Of a DNA stretch of 64,000 nt, positions 44,701-54,719 are shown piece by piece. The notes beneath the pieces were generated by a model. It was given only the letters and a program-made list of their open reading frames with translations, had not been told where the DNA came from and searched no databases. Each line of letters opens with the position of its first letter. Within the stretch, counting starts at the first letter, position 1. Source of the DNA: Bursaphelenchus xylophilus (Eukaryota > Nematoda > Chromadorea > Rhabditida > Aphelenchoididae); NCBI GenBank assembly GCA_904066235.2, contig CAJFCV020000001.1:1240001-1304000 (forward strand), given 5' to 3'. The position numbers and the translations under genes were made by a program.

Positions 44701-47000
44701 GGTCAAGTCGAGACCAATTCATTCGGTCGACAAAAGATAGTTTCAAGAATACTAAAGAGGGATTGAGAGCGATCTTCAACAAGATCTCACAATTTGAGGA
44801 GGAACCGGCCGCCAAAGAACGTGGCCCCTCTCGAGCTGACTTTGAACTTTTAAAGCACAGCGCAGGCGTCGATTGGAGCAAACCGTTGCCGTTTTTGGAC
44901 ACGCAACAACTCTACTACTCTCATACTCCCTGCACTCGCCCAATCGAGCCAATCGGACACGATGGAAATGTGCAATTGTGCGTTAATTTGGTCAAGGTCA
45001 GCTTTTTGCCATGAATAATGTTTTTGATGATTCTGGAGTCAACCACTGGACTTGGGCTTTGTATTTTACAAATAAATATGACTGATTGTGTGTGTTTTTA
45101 GAATATCACGGAAAACTACCCATTGATTCAGCCACTCTTGCTCGGCGTCCCATTTGATGCGGACTACTCGGCATTCGAAAATTACTCAAACTCGGGACAA
45201 AACACGGCCGAGCCTCATAGTGTGGACTTGACTGCCGAACAAATGGTTCAGAAGTTTAGTCAGTACAACGCTTTCAATTTGAGTACTGCATCGGATCGAA
45301 TGTTCCACCACAGTAAGATTTATTAAAAATTTTTTGGGATTTTTTGAAAATTTTTGAAGATTTTGCAGTTTTTGGCTGGATTTGTATATTTTTTGAATCA
45401 ATTCTTTGAAAAAACACTTGTTAACATACGTGAAAATTGATAGCGAAGATTTTGGCTTGTTTGGATTTTTGAAATCTGGTCGACTTTCAGGAAGAATCGA
45501 GCAAAGAAGAAACTCGGATATTCGAACTTTTAGCGCCAGTGACAACCCATACGGAGTGATTGGGAACACCCTCTCCACTGACCGAATCAGTTACGATTCA
45601 GAGCCGAGATCTGTGGCCAGGTAGGGTGGTCTTATCGACTAGAAATTTTTGATGACTTTTTGAATTTTTTGATATAAATCATCAAAAAGAGTACTGGACT
45701 GTTAGGTAATTGCTGTAAAATGGACTGGGAGACATTGTTGTGAGCTTTACAGGTGTAGTTAGTGATTTTAGATGTAAAAATTTGAAATTTTGAGTGTGAT
45801 TTGTCATGGATAATATAATGATTTTTTGGTTTAATTTTTTTTCCAGACGCAGTCCAGTCCTCCAAATCCCCCCTCCGAAGTCCGTTCATCGTCTTCAGAA
45901 TCCTCAGTCAGCGCCCACGATGCGAAAACAGCTGCAAATTCAAGCCAGGCACAGTGCGAACGGGATAATTAGTAACCAGCTGAGATTACGCCAAAGACCC
46001 CCGCAAATTTCACTTTCAAGGAATGGATTCTCAGCGAGACCATCTATGGGTATGGAAAAATAATTTTTTCGGGTTTTACTTCTTCTTTTTTTTGGGTGTT
46101 ACGCAAGTTTTTGCGAAATTTTGGAGGCGGATTTTTTACAAGAAAAGTACTCCTATGGGGTATGGAGTTACAGGTCGAGACATATATCAAAAAAATCACA
46201 AAATTTTTTGGTTTCGGAATATGTCAAAATTAGTTGCCCAATTTTGGTTTGGAAGGGTGGAAACCCCCTCAGAACTTTACTCGCAACACCACGCAAATGC
46301 CTTTTTGATCAAGTTTTTACTAATTCAAAAGTTTTGTTTTGAGCTAAAGTAAACCCTGACAAGCCTTAAAATATCAAATTTGATTAATACTACGTCTTAA
46401 TAGTAGTTCCAATGTAAAAAAGGGGCATTGTAGTATTAATCAAATTTGATATTTTAAGGCTTTTTTCAAGATGCCAGGGTTTACTTTAGCTGGAAACAAA
46501 ACCTTTGAATTTGTGAAAACTTGGTAAAAAAGGCATTTGCGTGGTGTTGCAAGAAAAGTTCTGCGGGTTGTTTCGCCCTTACAAACCAAAATCGGGCAGC
46601 TAATTTTTACATATTCTGAATCAGAAAAATTTTGCGATTTTTTTGATATCTGTCTCGACCTGCAACTCCATTCCCCATAGGAGTACTTTTCTTGTTAAAT
46701 TTTTTTTTATTCTTGTGTTTTACGCAAGTTTTTGCGGAATTTTGGAGACCCAGATTAAAAAAAAATCGAATATTTTTCAAAACCAAAAAAAATTCAGACG
46801 TAATCCGAAAGGAGCTGCAAAACCACGGCATTAACTATGTGGACCGCTTCACCGATCAAGAGATCGACGCCAAAACTTTTATGGAATTGAGCCGCCGCGA
46901 GCTGTCTTCGATCGCTGACAACGAAGCCGACGCCGACAATATCCACAATGTGATTCTGAGTTTGCGCGCACGCTACAACCTGCAACCCAATACACCATAA
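41766..47000 (+). CDS. Ankyrin-repeat and SAM-domain protein (ANKS6/MLT-4-like)
   Basis: Eleven exons: 41766-41957, 42117-42262, 42963-43063, 43127-43507, 43686-43816, 44211-44359, 44522-44996, 45102-45312, 45491-45620, 45847-46049 and 46798-47000, all in phase, 773 residues. Residues about 15-350 hold some seven ankyrin repeats (GITALQIAAAEGHYAMAEML, GFTPFLHACREGHLNVAKYL, GLTALHVAAICGTVQIVQFL, TALMYAVASGNQNA, AGADPHIR). Residues 350-700 are low-complexity and polar. Residues about 707-773 form a SAM-like helix bundle (DRFTDQEIDAKTFMELSRRE). Architecture matches ANKS3/ANKS6 scaffolds; in C. elegans MLT-4 is the related protein, acting in moulting, but orthology is my inference. The ATG follows a CCCCTTTCAG acceptor at 41719, fitting trans-splicing. 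Intron 2 starts GCAAGT (GC-AG). A tRNA gene lies in intron 5. Confidence 0.93.
42341..42886. mobile_element. hAT-type non-autonomous element with perfect 8-bp target duplication
   Basis: The element starts CAGGGGTGGTCAGCGG and ends CCACTGACCACCCCTG, and both sides carry TTTAGAGA (42333-42340 and 42887-42894). Subterminal arms are long GGCCCGGCCC runs; the centre is AT-rich with no open frame. CAGGGGTGG-type ends plus an 8-bp duplication are the signature of hAT transposons. It lies in intron 2 of the ankyrin-SAM gene. Confidence 0.93.
43939..44022 (+). tRNA. tRNA-Tyr(GTA) with an 11-base intron
   Basis: Acceptor arms CCGACCA and TGGTCGG pair fully; D arm TAGCTCAGTTGGTAGAGC, T arm CTGGTTCGAATCCGG. 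The anticodon GTA (43972-43974) is followed by G37 and an intron (43976-43986), the canonical position for tRNA-Tyr. It lies on the coding strand in intron 5 of the ankyrin-SAM gene; transcription by Pol III would use its internal boxes. Confidence 0.96.
46130..46700. mobile_element. ~570 bp palindromic element, copy D
   Basis: It has the GGTATGGAGTTACAGG family arms (see 6500-7065), complete on both sides, in intron 10 of the ankyrin-SAM gene. Confidence 0.85.
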
Positions 47001-47087
47001 ACAGCAAATTTGTTGAGATTAAACAAGACTTGATATCAAATTTTATAAATTTTCGAGTTGATGTCTAGTACCGGAGTTGGGCGATTC

Positions 47088-47866
47088 GACCAACCACTTG
47101 ACGGGGAAACAGTTTCAAATTTATTTCCTTTTCGCCTCGGCTTTTCACAAGTGGACAACAAAGTAAAAAACAAAAGTTTTTCCATGCCCTACTAGCTTAC
47201 TTTTCAATATCTCCACATTATTTCAACTTTTTAACACATTTTATATTGTACTAGACATCGGAACTGGGACGATTGGGCAAACCGAAAAGTATTATTTTTC
47301 TAAAATGCAAGCGTGAAATTAGGATAATCGAGGGTTCTGATAAAAATTTCATTTTTTTTTTTTGATATTTACTTTTTTCCTTAAGTAGTACTGTAAAGTA
47401 GTGATTTTTTGAATTTTTTTATAAATACTCGATTTGGGGGGTTTCGGTGGTGCTGATTTCGAAAATCTTATTAATTTTTTCTGATCTGAAAGCAGCACCA
47501 TCGAAAATCCCCAAATCGAGTATTCATGAAAAAATTAAAAAAACATTACTACTTTACAGTACTGCTTAAGGAAAAAAGTAAAGATCAAAAAATGAATGTC
47601 GTTTTCGAAATCAGCACCCTGGATTATCCTAATTTCGACACTTTCATCGAAGAAAAATAATACTTTTCAGTTTCCCCAATCGTCCCAGTTCCGATGTCTA
47701 GTACAATATAAAATGTGTTAAAAAGTTGAAGTAATGTGGAGATATTGAAAAGTAAGCTAGTAGGGCATGGAAAAACTTTTGTTTTTTACTTTGTTGTCCA
47801 CTTGTGAAAAGCCGAGGCGAAAAGGAAATAAATTTGAAACTGTTTCCCCGTCAAGTGGTTGGTCTG
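47088..47866. mobile_element. ~780 bp palindromic element
   Basis: CAACCACTTGACGGGGAAAC at the left is mirrored by GTTTCCCCGTCAAGTGGTTG at the right. Arms of about 370 bases match closely (TTATTTCCTTTTCGCCTCGG; GACATCGGAACTGGGACGAT) and meet near 47470. Confidence 0.85.
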
Positions 47867-48579
47867 GGAGAAACAATGAAAAAAAAAGATAAGAGCACTG
47901 ACTATCCGAGAGCTTTACGATCAGTTCTGGCGCTATGAGGTAATTGTCCGTTATCAGTATGCGTTTTCACTCGATTTGGAAGGCTTTTAGAACAAGAAAA
48001 ACGTATTTTTGGATAAGAAGGTTAATAGGGGTCATGAAATTTTTAAAATTGTTTTTTACACAGATTTTTTGGTAATTCTTTGTGTGTTTGAGTATTGTAA
48101 ATGACAATCAGAGTGAGAAGAGTACATATTCTGTTTAATTTGATGAGCTGGGATCGTTAAAGCATCAATATTTTATCATTATGTTATACTTGATGTCAGA
48201 TGGGTAGAGTAGTATCTGAGTGTTGAATAGGATAAATGATAGGCTTTAACGTGGTGTAGAAGGCATGTTTAGGCCTCTAGAGACATGAAAATGCTGTTGT
48301 ATTAAAATTTACTATCTGGTTTTATCACTATATTACACTTGAGATTTGATGACTAAATAAAAATTTTCATCCGGGCCCTCTTACAAATAGGTCTCAAAGT
48401 GATAATTTTTGAATTGATAGACCCTACTCGATCTGAATTGTGTCGTTTCTCGCGGGGAAACCTTTATTTTACCAATATATTACACTTGATATCAGATGGA
48501 TAAAGTAGTCATCTAAAGTAATATATGACGTCCGTCAGGTTTAGAAAATACTCTCGGAGCCTTTCTCATGGCTGTTTTA
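47867..48579. other. Gene-free spacer
   Basis: AT-rich, with short repeated phrases such as TATTACACTTGA...CAGATGG (48185, 48325, 48478). No gene or RNA recognised. Confidence 0.5.
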
Positions 48580-48891
48580 TTACTGCTTCTCTTTGAACGT
48601 TTTGTTTTTCAACCCTGTTGTCTCATTTTTCAAGACTTCCGACCTGCGCAGTTCGTATTTTTCCAACGCCAGGCTCCGCGATTTGTTGACCTTTTTTGGG
48701 GAATTTCGAAACGACAAGCCAATTTTTGCAACAATGGGGCCTTGATAGAGAAGGCCGGTACCGCCGACGAGTTCATATTTCATTCGACTCGGCGTCCGAT
48801 CGTTATCAGTTCGGAGGGAAAGGATGAATGACTCTGGGGTCGGGGCATTCGCAAAAATAGGTGGGCTAGCATTGAACATGCAGCTCCACAC
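48580..48891 (-). CDS. Hypothetical 103-residue protein
   Basis: Single open exon, starting MWSCMFNASPPIFANAP and containing ELVGGTGLLYQGPIVAKIGL and a basic C-terminal half (SPKKVNKSRSLALEKYELRR). No signal peptide; no family recognised. The higher GC than the flanks and varied residue content favour a real exon, but no upstream exon, acceptor or transcript signal supports it. Confidence 0.35.
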   Translation of the reverse strand: MWSCMFNASPPIFANAPTPESFILSLRTDNDRTPSRMKYELVGGTGLLYQGPIVAKIGLSFRNSPKKVNKSRSLALEKYELRRSEVLKNETTGLKNKTFKEKQ

Positions 48892-49134
48892 TTATTTTTT
48901 TGGTGGGGACAGCATTTTATTCAGATTTCGAGCTTTTTTTGGCAATCTGGAGCAATTTTTTGAGTTTTTATAGCCTGGATGGGGAAGATTGGTACGTATT
49001 TTAAGAACAGTCTCCTTCTCTGTAAGATCGGTTTCTGACAGTTGTATTTTGAAAGCCCAAAGATAAAAAACCTTCCCATATTTGTCAAATTCCACGGACT
49101 CATTGTGAAATCGAAAGTGGAAAGGGAGACGAGT

Positions 49135-49252
49135 GTGTACGCCCATAGCCCGTTGAAAGCACGCCATCCCGTCCGATCTGGCAAGTTAAGCAACGGTGCG
49201 CTTGATTAGTACTTGGATCGGAGACGTCCTTGGAATCTCAAGTGGCGTACGC
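49135..49252 (+). rRNA. 5S rRNA gene 1
   Basis: The 118-base sequence starts GTGTACGCC and ends GGCGTACGC (closing helix I), with the invariant core CCATCCCGTCCGATCTGGCA and the internal control region AGTTAAGCAACG and GATTAGTACTTGGATCGG. TTTTTGACTTTTTTT follows as a Pol III terminator. It is the outer end of the left arm of the 5S-SL inverted pair. Confidence 0.96.
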
Positions 49253-49369
49253 ATTTTTGACTTTTTTTGATCTGCATAGATAAATTAAAATTGTATTTTA
49301 AAAATGGTATGTCAGCAAGAAACTCAATTGAAAACAAGGTTTTTGAATGAATTTTTCAATTTGAAGTTA

Positions 49370-49472
49370 TATTTGTTCGACTTTTTAGTCAAACTTTCCA
49401 AAATTTTTATGATCAGCCACACTTTTCAGGAGCTGGAATCTCAAGCTAACGTTTAACTTGGGAAATTAAACC
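49370..49472 (-). ncRNA. Spliced-leader RNA gene (SL1-like variant), left arm
   Basis: The RNA starts at 49472 with a 22-base leader, GGTTTAATTTCCCAAG then TTAAAC, directly followed by a GT donor. About 62 bases on it has an Sm-type site AAAAATTTTGG (49398-49410), then an 8-bp hairpin GTTTGACT-AAAA-AGTCGAAC (49375-49394), the standard 3' end of SL RNAs. Canonical SL1 has ACCC at positions 10-13 and ends TTTGAG; this copy differs at position 10 and in the last bases. It is transcribed opposite to the adjacent 5S gene, as in rhabditid 5S/SL1 repeats. It would supply leader exons for trans-splicing if expressed. Confidence 0.85.
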
Positions 49473-49491
49473 AAAGATAGAATCGAAGGTC

Positions 49492-49507
49492 CAGCTTACC
49501 TCTGATC
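49492..49507 (-). promoter_or_regulatory. Conserved block upstream of SL RNA (left copy)
   Basis: GATCAGAGGTAAGCTG (minus strand) lies 20-35 bases before the leader start and is identical in the right-arm copy, while the bases around it differ. It is a candidate proximal snRNA-type promoter element. Confidence 0.5.
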
Positions 49508-49625
49508 GACCATTTCCTTTTTGGCTGGGGAATTTACGCTATTTCTGTGTGGTCTCTCCAATAACATGTTCTCTAATTTTTCTGTATTAGTGACGTCATC
49601 ATTGACTGAAATTTTCAAGAAAATC

Positions 49626-50109
49626 TCAAATAAAAAATTCGAAATTATTTTTTATTTCATTTATAATTAATTTTTCGCAAGTTAATTTTTTGATGATTTC
49701 TAAAATGTTGTTTAGAAACCCCCGCTGCAGTTTACCTCCATTTTCCCAAGCGACAAATAATTTGCCCGAGTCAAAATTGTTTCTTGCTTTATCGAATATT
49801 TTATTTTCCCCTCACCGCGACGCTCCTGATTAGCTGCAAATTAAAAGGGCCCCGCCGATTGGCAAGGTGCTGTCGTTGAAAGGACCGGTAATCAGGAGAG
49901 AAGGGGGCGCCAGCAAATACCGAAACTTCATTTACGGAAATTCGAAAATTTTGCGGGAAGAACAGTTCAATTGAAGAGTAAAAGACGTCATTTTGGTGCG
50001 AAGTTGAAAATTTTGAAATTTCCCAATGAACGTTTTTTCATGACGGCTTTATTTTTTTAACATTTCAATGTTTTTTTTGCTTTTGATTTTGTTAAAATTT
50101 TTCGGAAAA
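49626..50109. other. Unique centre of the 5S-SL inverted pair
   Basis: About 480 bases separate the two arms. It includes a GC-rich stretch (GGGCCCCGCCGATTGGC...AGGGGGCGCCAGC) in an AT-rich context. No gene recognised; it may hold shared control sequence for the divergent SL genes. Confidence 0.5.
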
Positions 50110-50213
50110 ATTTAGTCAGTGATGATGGAATTATGTTAGAAAAATTAGAGAACATATTATTGGAGAGAACACACAGAAATAGCGTTAATTCCCCAGCCAA
50201 GAAGGAAAGGGTG

Positions 50214-50229
50214 GATCAGAGGTAAGCTG
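50214..50229 (+). promoter_or_regulatory. Conserved block upstream of SL RNA (right copy)
   Basis: GATCAGAGGTAAGCTG at -35 to -20 relative to the leader start at 50249, matching the left-arm copy exactly. Confidence 0.5.
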
Positions 50230-50248
50230 TCCCTTTCACTCTATCTTC

Positions 50249-50352
50249 GGATTAATTTCCCAAGTTAAAGGTTAGCTTGAGAGTCCAGCTCCTGAAAAGT
50301 GTGGCTGAACAAGAAAATTTTGGAAAGTTTGACTAAAAAGTCGAACAAATAG
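50249..50352 (+). ncRNA. Spliced-leader RNA gene (SL1-like variant), right arm
   Basis: The leader reads GGATTAATTTCCCAAG then TTAAAG (50249-50270), followed by a GT donor. AAAATTTTGG at 50314-50323 is the Sm site and GTTTGACT-AAAA-AGTCGAAC (50327-50346) the terminal hairpin. Compared with the left copy it has A at position 3 and ends in G rather than C. The body between donor and Sm site is nearly identical. One or both copies may be pseudogenes; the conserved structure argues for at least recent function. Confidence 0.82.
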
Positions 50353-50465
50353 TCTTTCAAATTGAAAAATTCATTCAAAAATCTTGTTTTCGGGGCAGTT
50401 TCTTGCTGAAATACCATCTAAAATACGATTCTGATTTGTTTATTCAAATCAAAAAAGTCAAAAAT

Positions 50466-50583
50466 GCGTACGCCGCTTGAGATTCCAAGGACGTCTCCGA
50501 TCCAAGTACTAATCAAGCGCACCGTTGCTTAACTTGCCAGATCGGACGGGATGACGTGCTTTCAACGGGCTATGGGCGTACAC
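50466..50583 (-). rRNA. 5S rRNA gene 2 (inverted)
   Basis: Full-length 118 bases with the same boundaries as gene 1. Two substitutions are seen: GCACGTCATCCC instead of GCACGCCATCCC, and AAGCGGCG instead of AAGTGGCG near the 3' end. It ends the right arm of the inverted pair. Confidence 0.94.
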
Positions 50584-50599
50584 GTTCTCCTTTCCCAAA

Positions 50600-52400
50600 A
50601 GGTTCGATTTATTTTGCCACCCGCTTTCCTAGGATGAAAAAGTCGATCTTATTTTACTATCTTTCTAGATTTTTTGTCTCTGTTGATCTTCTAGAGTCAT
50701 AGGAGTCATACTTGTTCTAGCTCTTTCTTCTAGGAAATTTTGACAGCGATTAGTCACCATTTCTGCAGTTAGTGATTCAATGCTCACCCTTTAATTCACT
50801 TTTACTGTATTCGAATAAATTCCTCGTAGTAATCGATTACCTTCCCGCGAAGCCGCACCCATTCCCAAATCAATTGTTTTTTATGGTCGACTACATAAAT
50901 TCATCAACGGTTTTAATCGATCCAAACGTCCGGCGTCGCAAATTCCATCGACGTCTTCCTTTCTTCCGTCGGAAATGAACTTTTTGCGCGAGAATTTGCA
51001 ACCATTTCGTTGGGTTTGGTCTGCTGCGGGAAGTGGAGTGAGTTTTTGCAGGTAGGCTTTGTAGGGTATTCTAGGGTAGCTATAGGTTAGTGACTGGGTT
51101 ATCATAAGACACCAAAGAAATGGCTTGTCATCGTCTTACGCTTTTTTCAAATTGAGTAGTAGAATTGAAACTATAATGTTTGCTGTAATGTTTGCGAAAT
51201 TTCTAGCATCGTTTTCGCTGAAATTTCGGAGATTTGTACGGGATGTCATGTAGTCAGAATCAGAGATTGCGACGGCCAAAATTTTAACTCCCGCACGTCA
51301 AGAAAAAATAGAGCAAAAGCGCTCAACCAATGAAACATTCTTGGCGTTCTGTTTTATCTCAAAGATAATTTTTTGCCCCAAAATAACCTCAATACACATG
51401 GAAGATGGGGTAGAATGGGTTTATTGCATACGTAAATTTCAAGCTGGACTCCTGCTTAACCTCACCATATATGTTTCGTATAAACAATCGGTCGTCTTCT
51501 ATCTGTTTGAAGCCTAAAGTAACAACGCCTAAAAGTTTGCCGATTTCTCCAAGAGTTTCCCTCGCCCTTTTTTGAAGTTTGATGGAAACATAGTCTGGAA
51601 CAAGGCGGATTTTATGAGTCTAAAACGAAAAAAATCAAATGATTCAGATTTGAGATAGAAAATCTCTTTATTTTACGCAATATTTCGCCTTTCGTCTGAC
51701 CTTGTTCAAAAAAACCGTCATTGAGACGGATTTTTGCCATGGCAATCTCTGGTTATAGAGGCTTATTGTTGTAGGGAGGTTTATTTCGGCCTAAATTCGA
51801 GTTTTGAGAGGTCTAAAATTGTTTGTTATAATCAGGTTTCACTCTGCCGGGGTTTGTTGTGCAGAGGTCCGACTGTATATTTCTTTCTCTATCTTTTTCC
51901 CTTCCAGTCTTTATACGTCATATACATGACGTTTTGGACGTGGAAACGGGTGGGGGTATTTTCTAATCATTGGTGGAATCCAATTTGTTTCTCCGCACAT
52001 TCCATTTCATTAATCGAAGGGGGGAAGCGAGGAAAACTCAACGGGGGAAACGAATCGATATTAATTATGATCGCTTTCTTCGGACCGCCATTCCGCTTAT
52101 CTTGATTCTTTCGGTTTGATCCCTCTTCCCCACCCGCTTTCATCTAGATCTTACACTTGCCGCACATACCACACCATTACACATCGGGGTCGATTTAATG
52201 CACATTCTCGGCTTTGTTCGCTGGTTTGGCATATTAGACACGAAGCGGGAGGACTGATAGCGCCGGAAAAGTTGTTTGTGTGTTGATAAAAGGGCCTGGC
52301 GCACGTTTCTGTTTAATCGAATTGAAGGCCTTCGGAAGGTATTGGTCTTTTTTGAAGGCTCATTGTAATCAATGTTTAGGTTGGGTTTTCTTTTTTCCTT
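50600..52400. other. Gene-poor spacer
   Basis: No gene was supported. A Tc-like MITE remnant (TTATAGAGGCTTATTGTTGT... GCAGAGGTCCGACTGTAT) lies at about 51750-51880. Open frames here are short and composition-driven. Confidence 0.5.
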
Positions 52401-52403
52401 TTT

Positions 52404-52660
52404 TTACCTCTGATTTTTCATTTCGTTGTTGTTGCTGTGGAAATGACGTTTCTTCATAATTTGTGGTCTCTGAGTTGTTTCTGTATGAATGACGTCATCG
52501 TCGACTAGGTGTTCTAGTAGGGTCTCTAAAAAGTAGTCTCGGTTGAAAAAGATTTTGTGTGGTCCCTCCAATAACGTGATCTCTAATTTTTCTTTTTTGG
52601 TGACGTCATCATTGACTGAAATTTTCAAGAAAATGTCGAAAAAGTAGCCCCGGCCGTGGA
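52404..52660. repeat. Relic of a 5S-SL unit lacking the SL gene
   Basis: TGACGTCATCATTGACTGAA and TTTTCAAGAAAAT match the sequence upstream of the SL gene in the left arm (49590-49625). It ends shortly before 5S gene 3, as the tail of one unit of a former tandem array would. Confidence 0.7.
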
Positions 52661-52706
52661 CTGGGTGGAATTCGGAAAGGAATCAAAAGTGGAAAGAGAG
52701 AGGAGC

Positions 52707-52824
52707 GTGTACACCCATAGCCCGTTGAAAGCACGCCATCCCGTCCGATCTGGCAAGTTAAGCAACGGTGCGCTTGATTAGTACTTGGATCGGAGACGTC
52801 CTTGGAATCTCAAGTGGCGTACGC
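52707..52824 (+). rRNA. 5S rRNA gene 3
   Basis: Full-length; identical to gene 1 except GTGTACACC at the 5' end (G-to-A). The upstream GTGGAAAGAGAGAGGAG block is shared with the other copies. No SL gene follows it. Confidence 0.94.
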
Positions 52825-53020
52825 ATTTTTGACTTTTTTGATTTGAATAAACAAGTCAGAACCGTATTTTAGCTGAATATCAGGAAGAAGAGCAAGATTT
52901 TTTCGCGTTTTTTTTTTTGATGAATCAGAAAAGTTTTTTTCGTTTGTCTTGCTTTTTTTTTACAAATTCCATCAACTTTTTTGCCGCTTTTCCTCCATGA
53001 CGTAACCTCGACAGACGTGT

Positions 53021-53206
53021 ATGTATAATAAACGATTACCTTGCCTCCTCCTCTTCTGCTCCTCCATCTTTGTCACGGGGCTGTCCTTTGCACAAAAGCC
53101 ACCGAAATTCCCAAATTCTTTTGTGGTTTCAGTTGTCAACGTCGATCTTCATCACTCCGCCGAAACGGAAGAGACGAAGAAGCGGCGGCGGAAAATTCTA
53201 ATTTGA
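53021..53206 (+). CDS. Possible small secreted peptide
   Basis: A 61-codon frame starts MYNKRLPCLLLFCSSIFVTG, with a basic n-region, a hydrophobic core and a plausible cleavage after LSFA, then a short polar tail ending KKRRRKILI. No splice or transcript evidence; composition in this stretch is less AT-rich than its surroundings. It may be a chance frame. Confidence 0.22.
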   Translation: MYNKRLPCLLLFCSSIFVTGLSFAQKPPKFPNSFVVSVVNVDLHHSAETEETKKRRRKILI

Positions 53207-53474
53207 AATCAATCGAGCGCGTTTCCCTTCGGGCGGGCTGGGGCGTGGTTAATTGGGGCCGGAGAGCGTAATCAAGGTTGATTTCGGAATCAGTTACCGC
53301 GACTTCAGCGGGCTCAGCGCAGGTGTGTGTGTGCGGGCTTTCGAATGCTTGGATACGGTAGGCTTGGAATTTTCGGAAGCGGCGTAAAGTTTGGGTTTCA
53401 TATTGAGATAAAATACGAATTAAGTTAAGGTCATATAGGATGAATATTTCATAGTTTAGACGCTGAAAATACAG

Positions 53475-53800
53475 TCAACCCTTTTTCACAGCGAATCGCA
53501 AGGTTCGAGAAAATTTGTTCGTTATAAAAAGGTTTCATTGTATGGAGTTTGATTTTGGCCTAAAATGGACTCTTGAGACCCCCCAGAAATTGTTCGTTTT
53601 AGACAGGTTTTGTTATACAGAGGTTCAAGTGTATAGAATTAAATACAGTGAAACCTCTGTCACAACGAAACCCGTCTAAAACGAACAATTTCTGAGCGTC
53701 CGAAGAGTCGATTTTAGACCAAGATAATCTCCTTTACAACGAAACCTTTCTATAACAAACGAATTTTGGATCATTTGCGATTTGTTTCACAGAGGCCTGA
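53475..53800. repeat. Fold-back of the GTTCGTTNTANAAAGGTTTC family
   Basis: TTCGTTTTAGACAGGTTTTG at about 53593 and AAACCCGTCTAAAACGAACA at about 53668 pair; TACAGTGAAACCTCTGTCAC begins the second arm. Related pieces lie at 51760-51880 and 58430-58480. Confidence 0.65.
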
Positions 53801-53899
53801 CTATGTATATTTTGCATAGAATGTGACGGAAAATTCAATATTTTTGTGAATTTTTTTTGAGATCTCTTTTCATTTTCTATATTCAAAGATTGCCGAAGA

Positions 53900-54345
53900 A
53901 TGTTGGCGACGTCGGAAAATTGCACTCTTACAGGGGAAGTACAACAAGCGCAACGCCCCGATTTTGATGAAACTTGGCACAAATTTAGAACAATTTTTCC
54001 TAAAATATATGTGGGAATTCTAGATCGCGCATTGCAGAAACAATCCAGATTTCGGCGAATATTTGGCCGATTTACGATCTTTGCCGAATTTTGGCACAAA
54101 AATTTCTTACCTATTTCTACCATAGAGGGTAATGTTTCCACAAAAAGATCAATTTTTTCCGCACGAAACTAGCAAAGTTATGGCCAAAAAGTGTTTCTTT
54201 CTCTGACCGCACTCCGCGCTTAGTGTACTCTCTCGGCGGCAAAGACTGTTCAATATCTCGGCGGGGCCTGCAAAGCGCGAGCTAAGACTTTCAGGAATCG
54301 ATATTTAGTTTATGCCCGACATGTGTGCAAAATTTAAAGAAAGTT
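53900..54345. repeat. Dispersed repeat related to 15018-15335
   Basis: Shares GACCGCACTCCGCGCTTAGT... and CAATATCTCGGCGGGGCCTG blocks with the PP1 intron repeat. Confidence 0.65.
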
Positions 54346-54666
54346 TGAGCACTTGGGTTCATAGAAAAAAGAAAAAAATGATATTTTTAGTTTTCCGGAG
54401 TGAAATACGCCTTCTAGAAAGTCATATAGTTCTATAAAATAGAGTTTCTTAATAATCCACTGTTTTAATTTTGTCATGAAACCTTCTAGAACCTTGTGAA
54501 ATTGAGAGATTTTTATATCCCAATGATGTAAAAAATCTTTTGTCTCGTAGAAGATAAGAGCTGGTAATTTCTCCAGCTCAAACCCTATCCACTTCCGTAT
54601 CTTCGGGTGGGATAATCCGGGAAAAGTTTTGATGTCGAAAAACAAAAAATACAGTTGTAATGTCAT
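54334..54666 (-). pseudogene. Thioredoxin-fold-like gene fragment
   Basis: A 110-codon open frame includes LYFLFFDIKTFPGLSHPKIR and LEKLPALIFYETKDFLHHWD. The beta-alpha-beta pattern with LPALIFY (cis-proline position before a strand) resembles a thioredoxin-like domain of PDI/TMX type, but no CxxC part is present. The reading frame runs into a fold-back element upstream and into repeat sequence downstream. It is probably a truncated copy; family assignment is tentative. Confidence 0.35.
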
Positions 54667-54719
54667 ATGTTTTTAGAATTGTAGCCAAGATTTTTGCATG
54701 ATTTTTTTTTGATTTTTTG

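Noticed and set aside
52404..52628. 74-codon minus-strand open frame (MKISVNDDVTKKEKLE...)
   Set aside because: A nearly identical start recurs at 56292-56558 because both are the sequence upstream of SL genes in 5S units. It is non-coding spacer.
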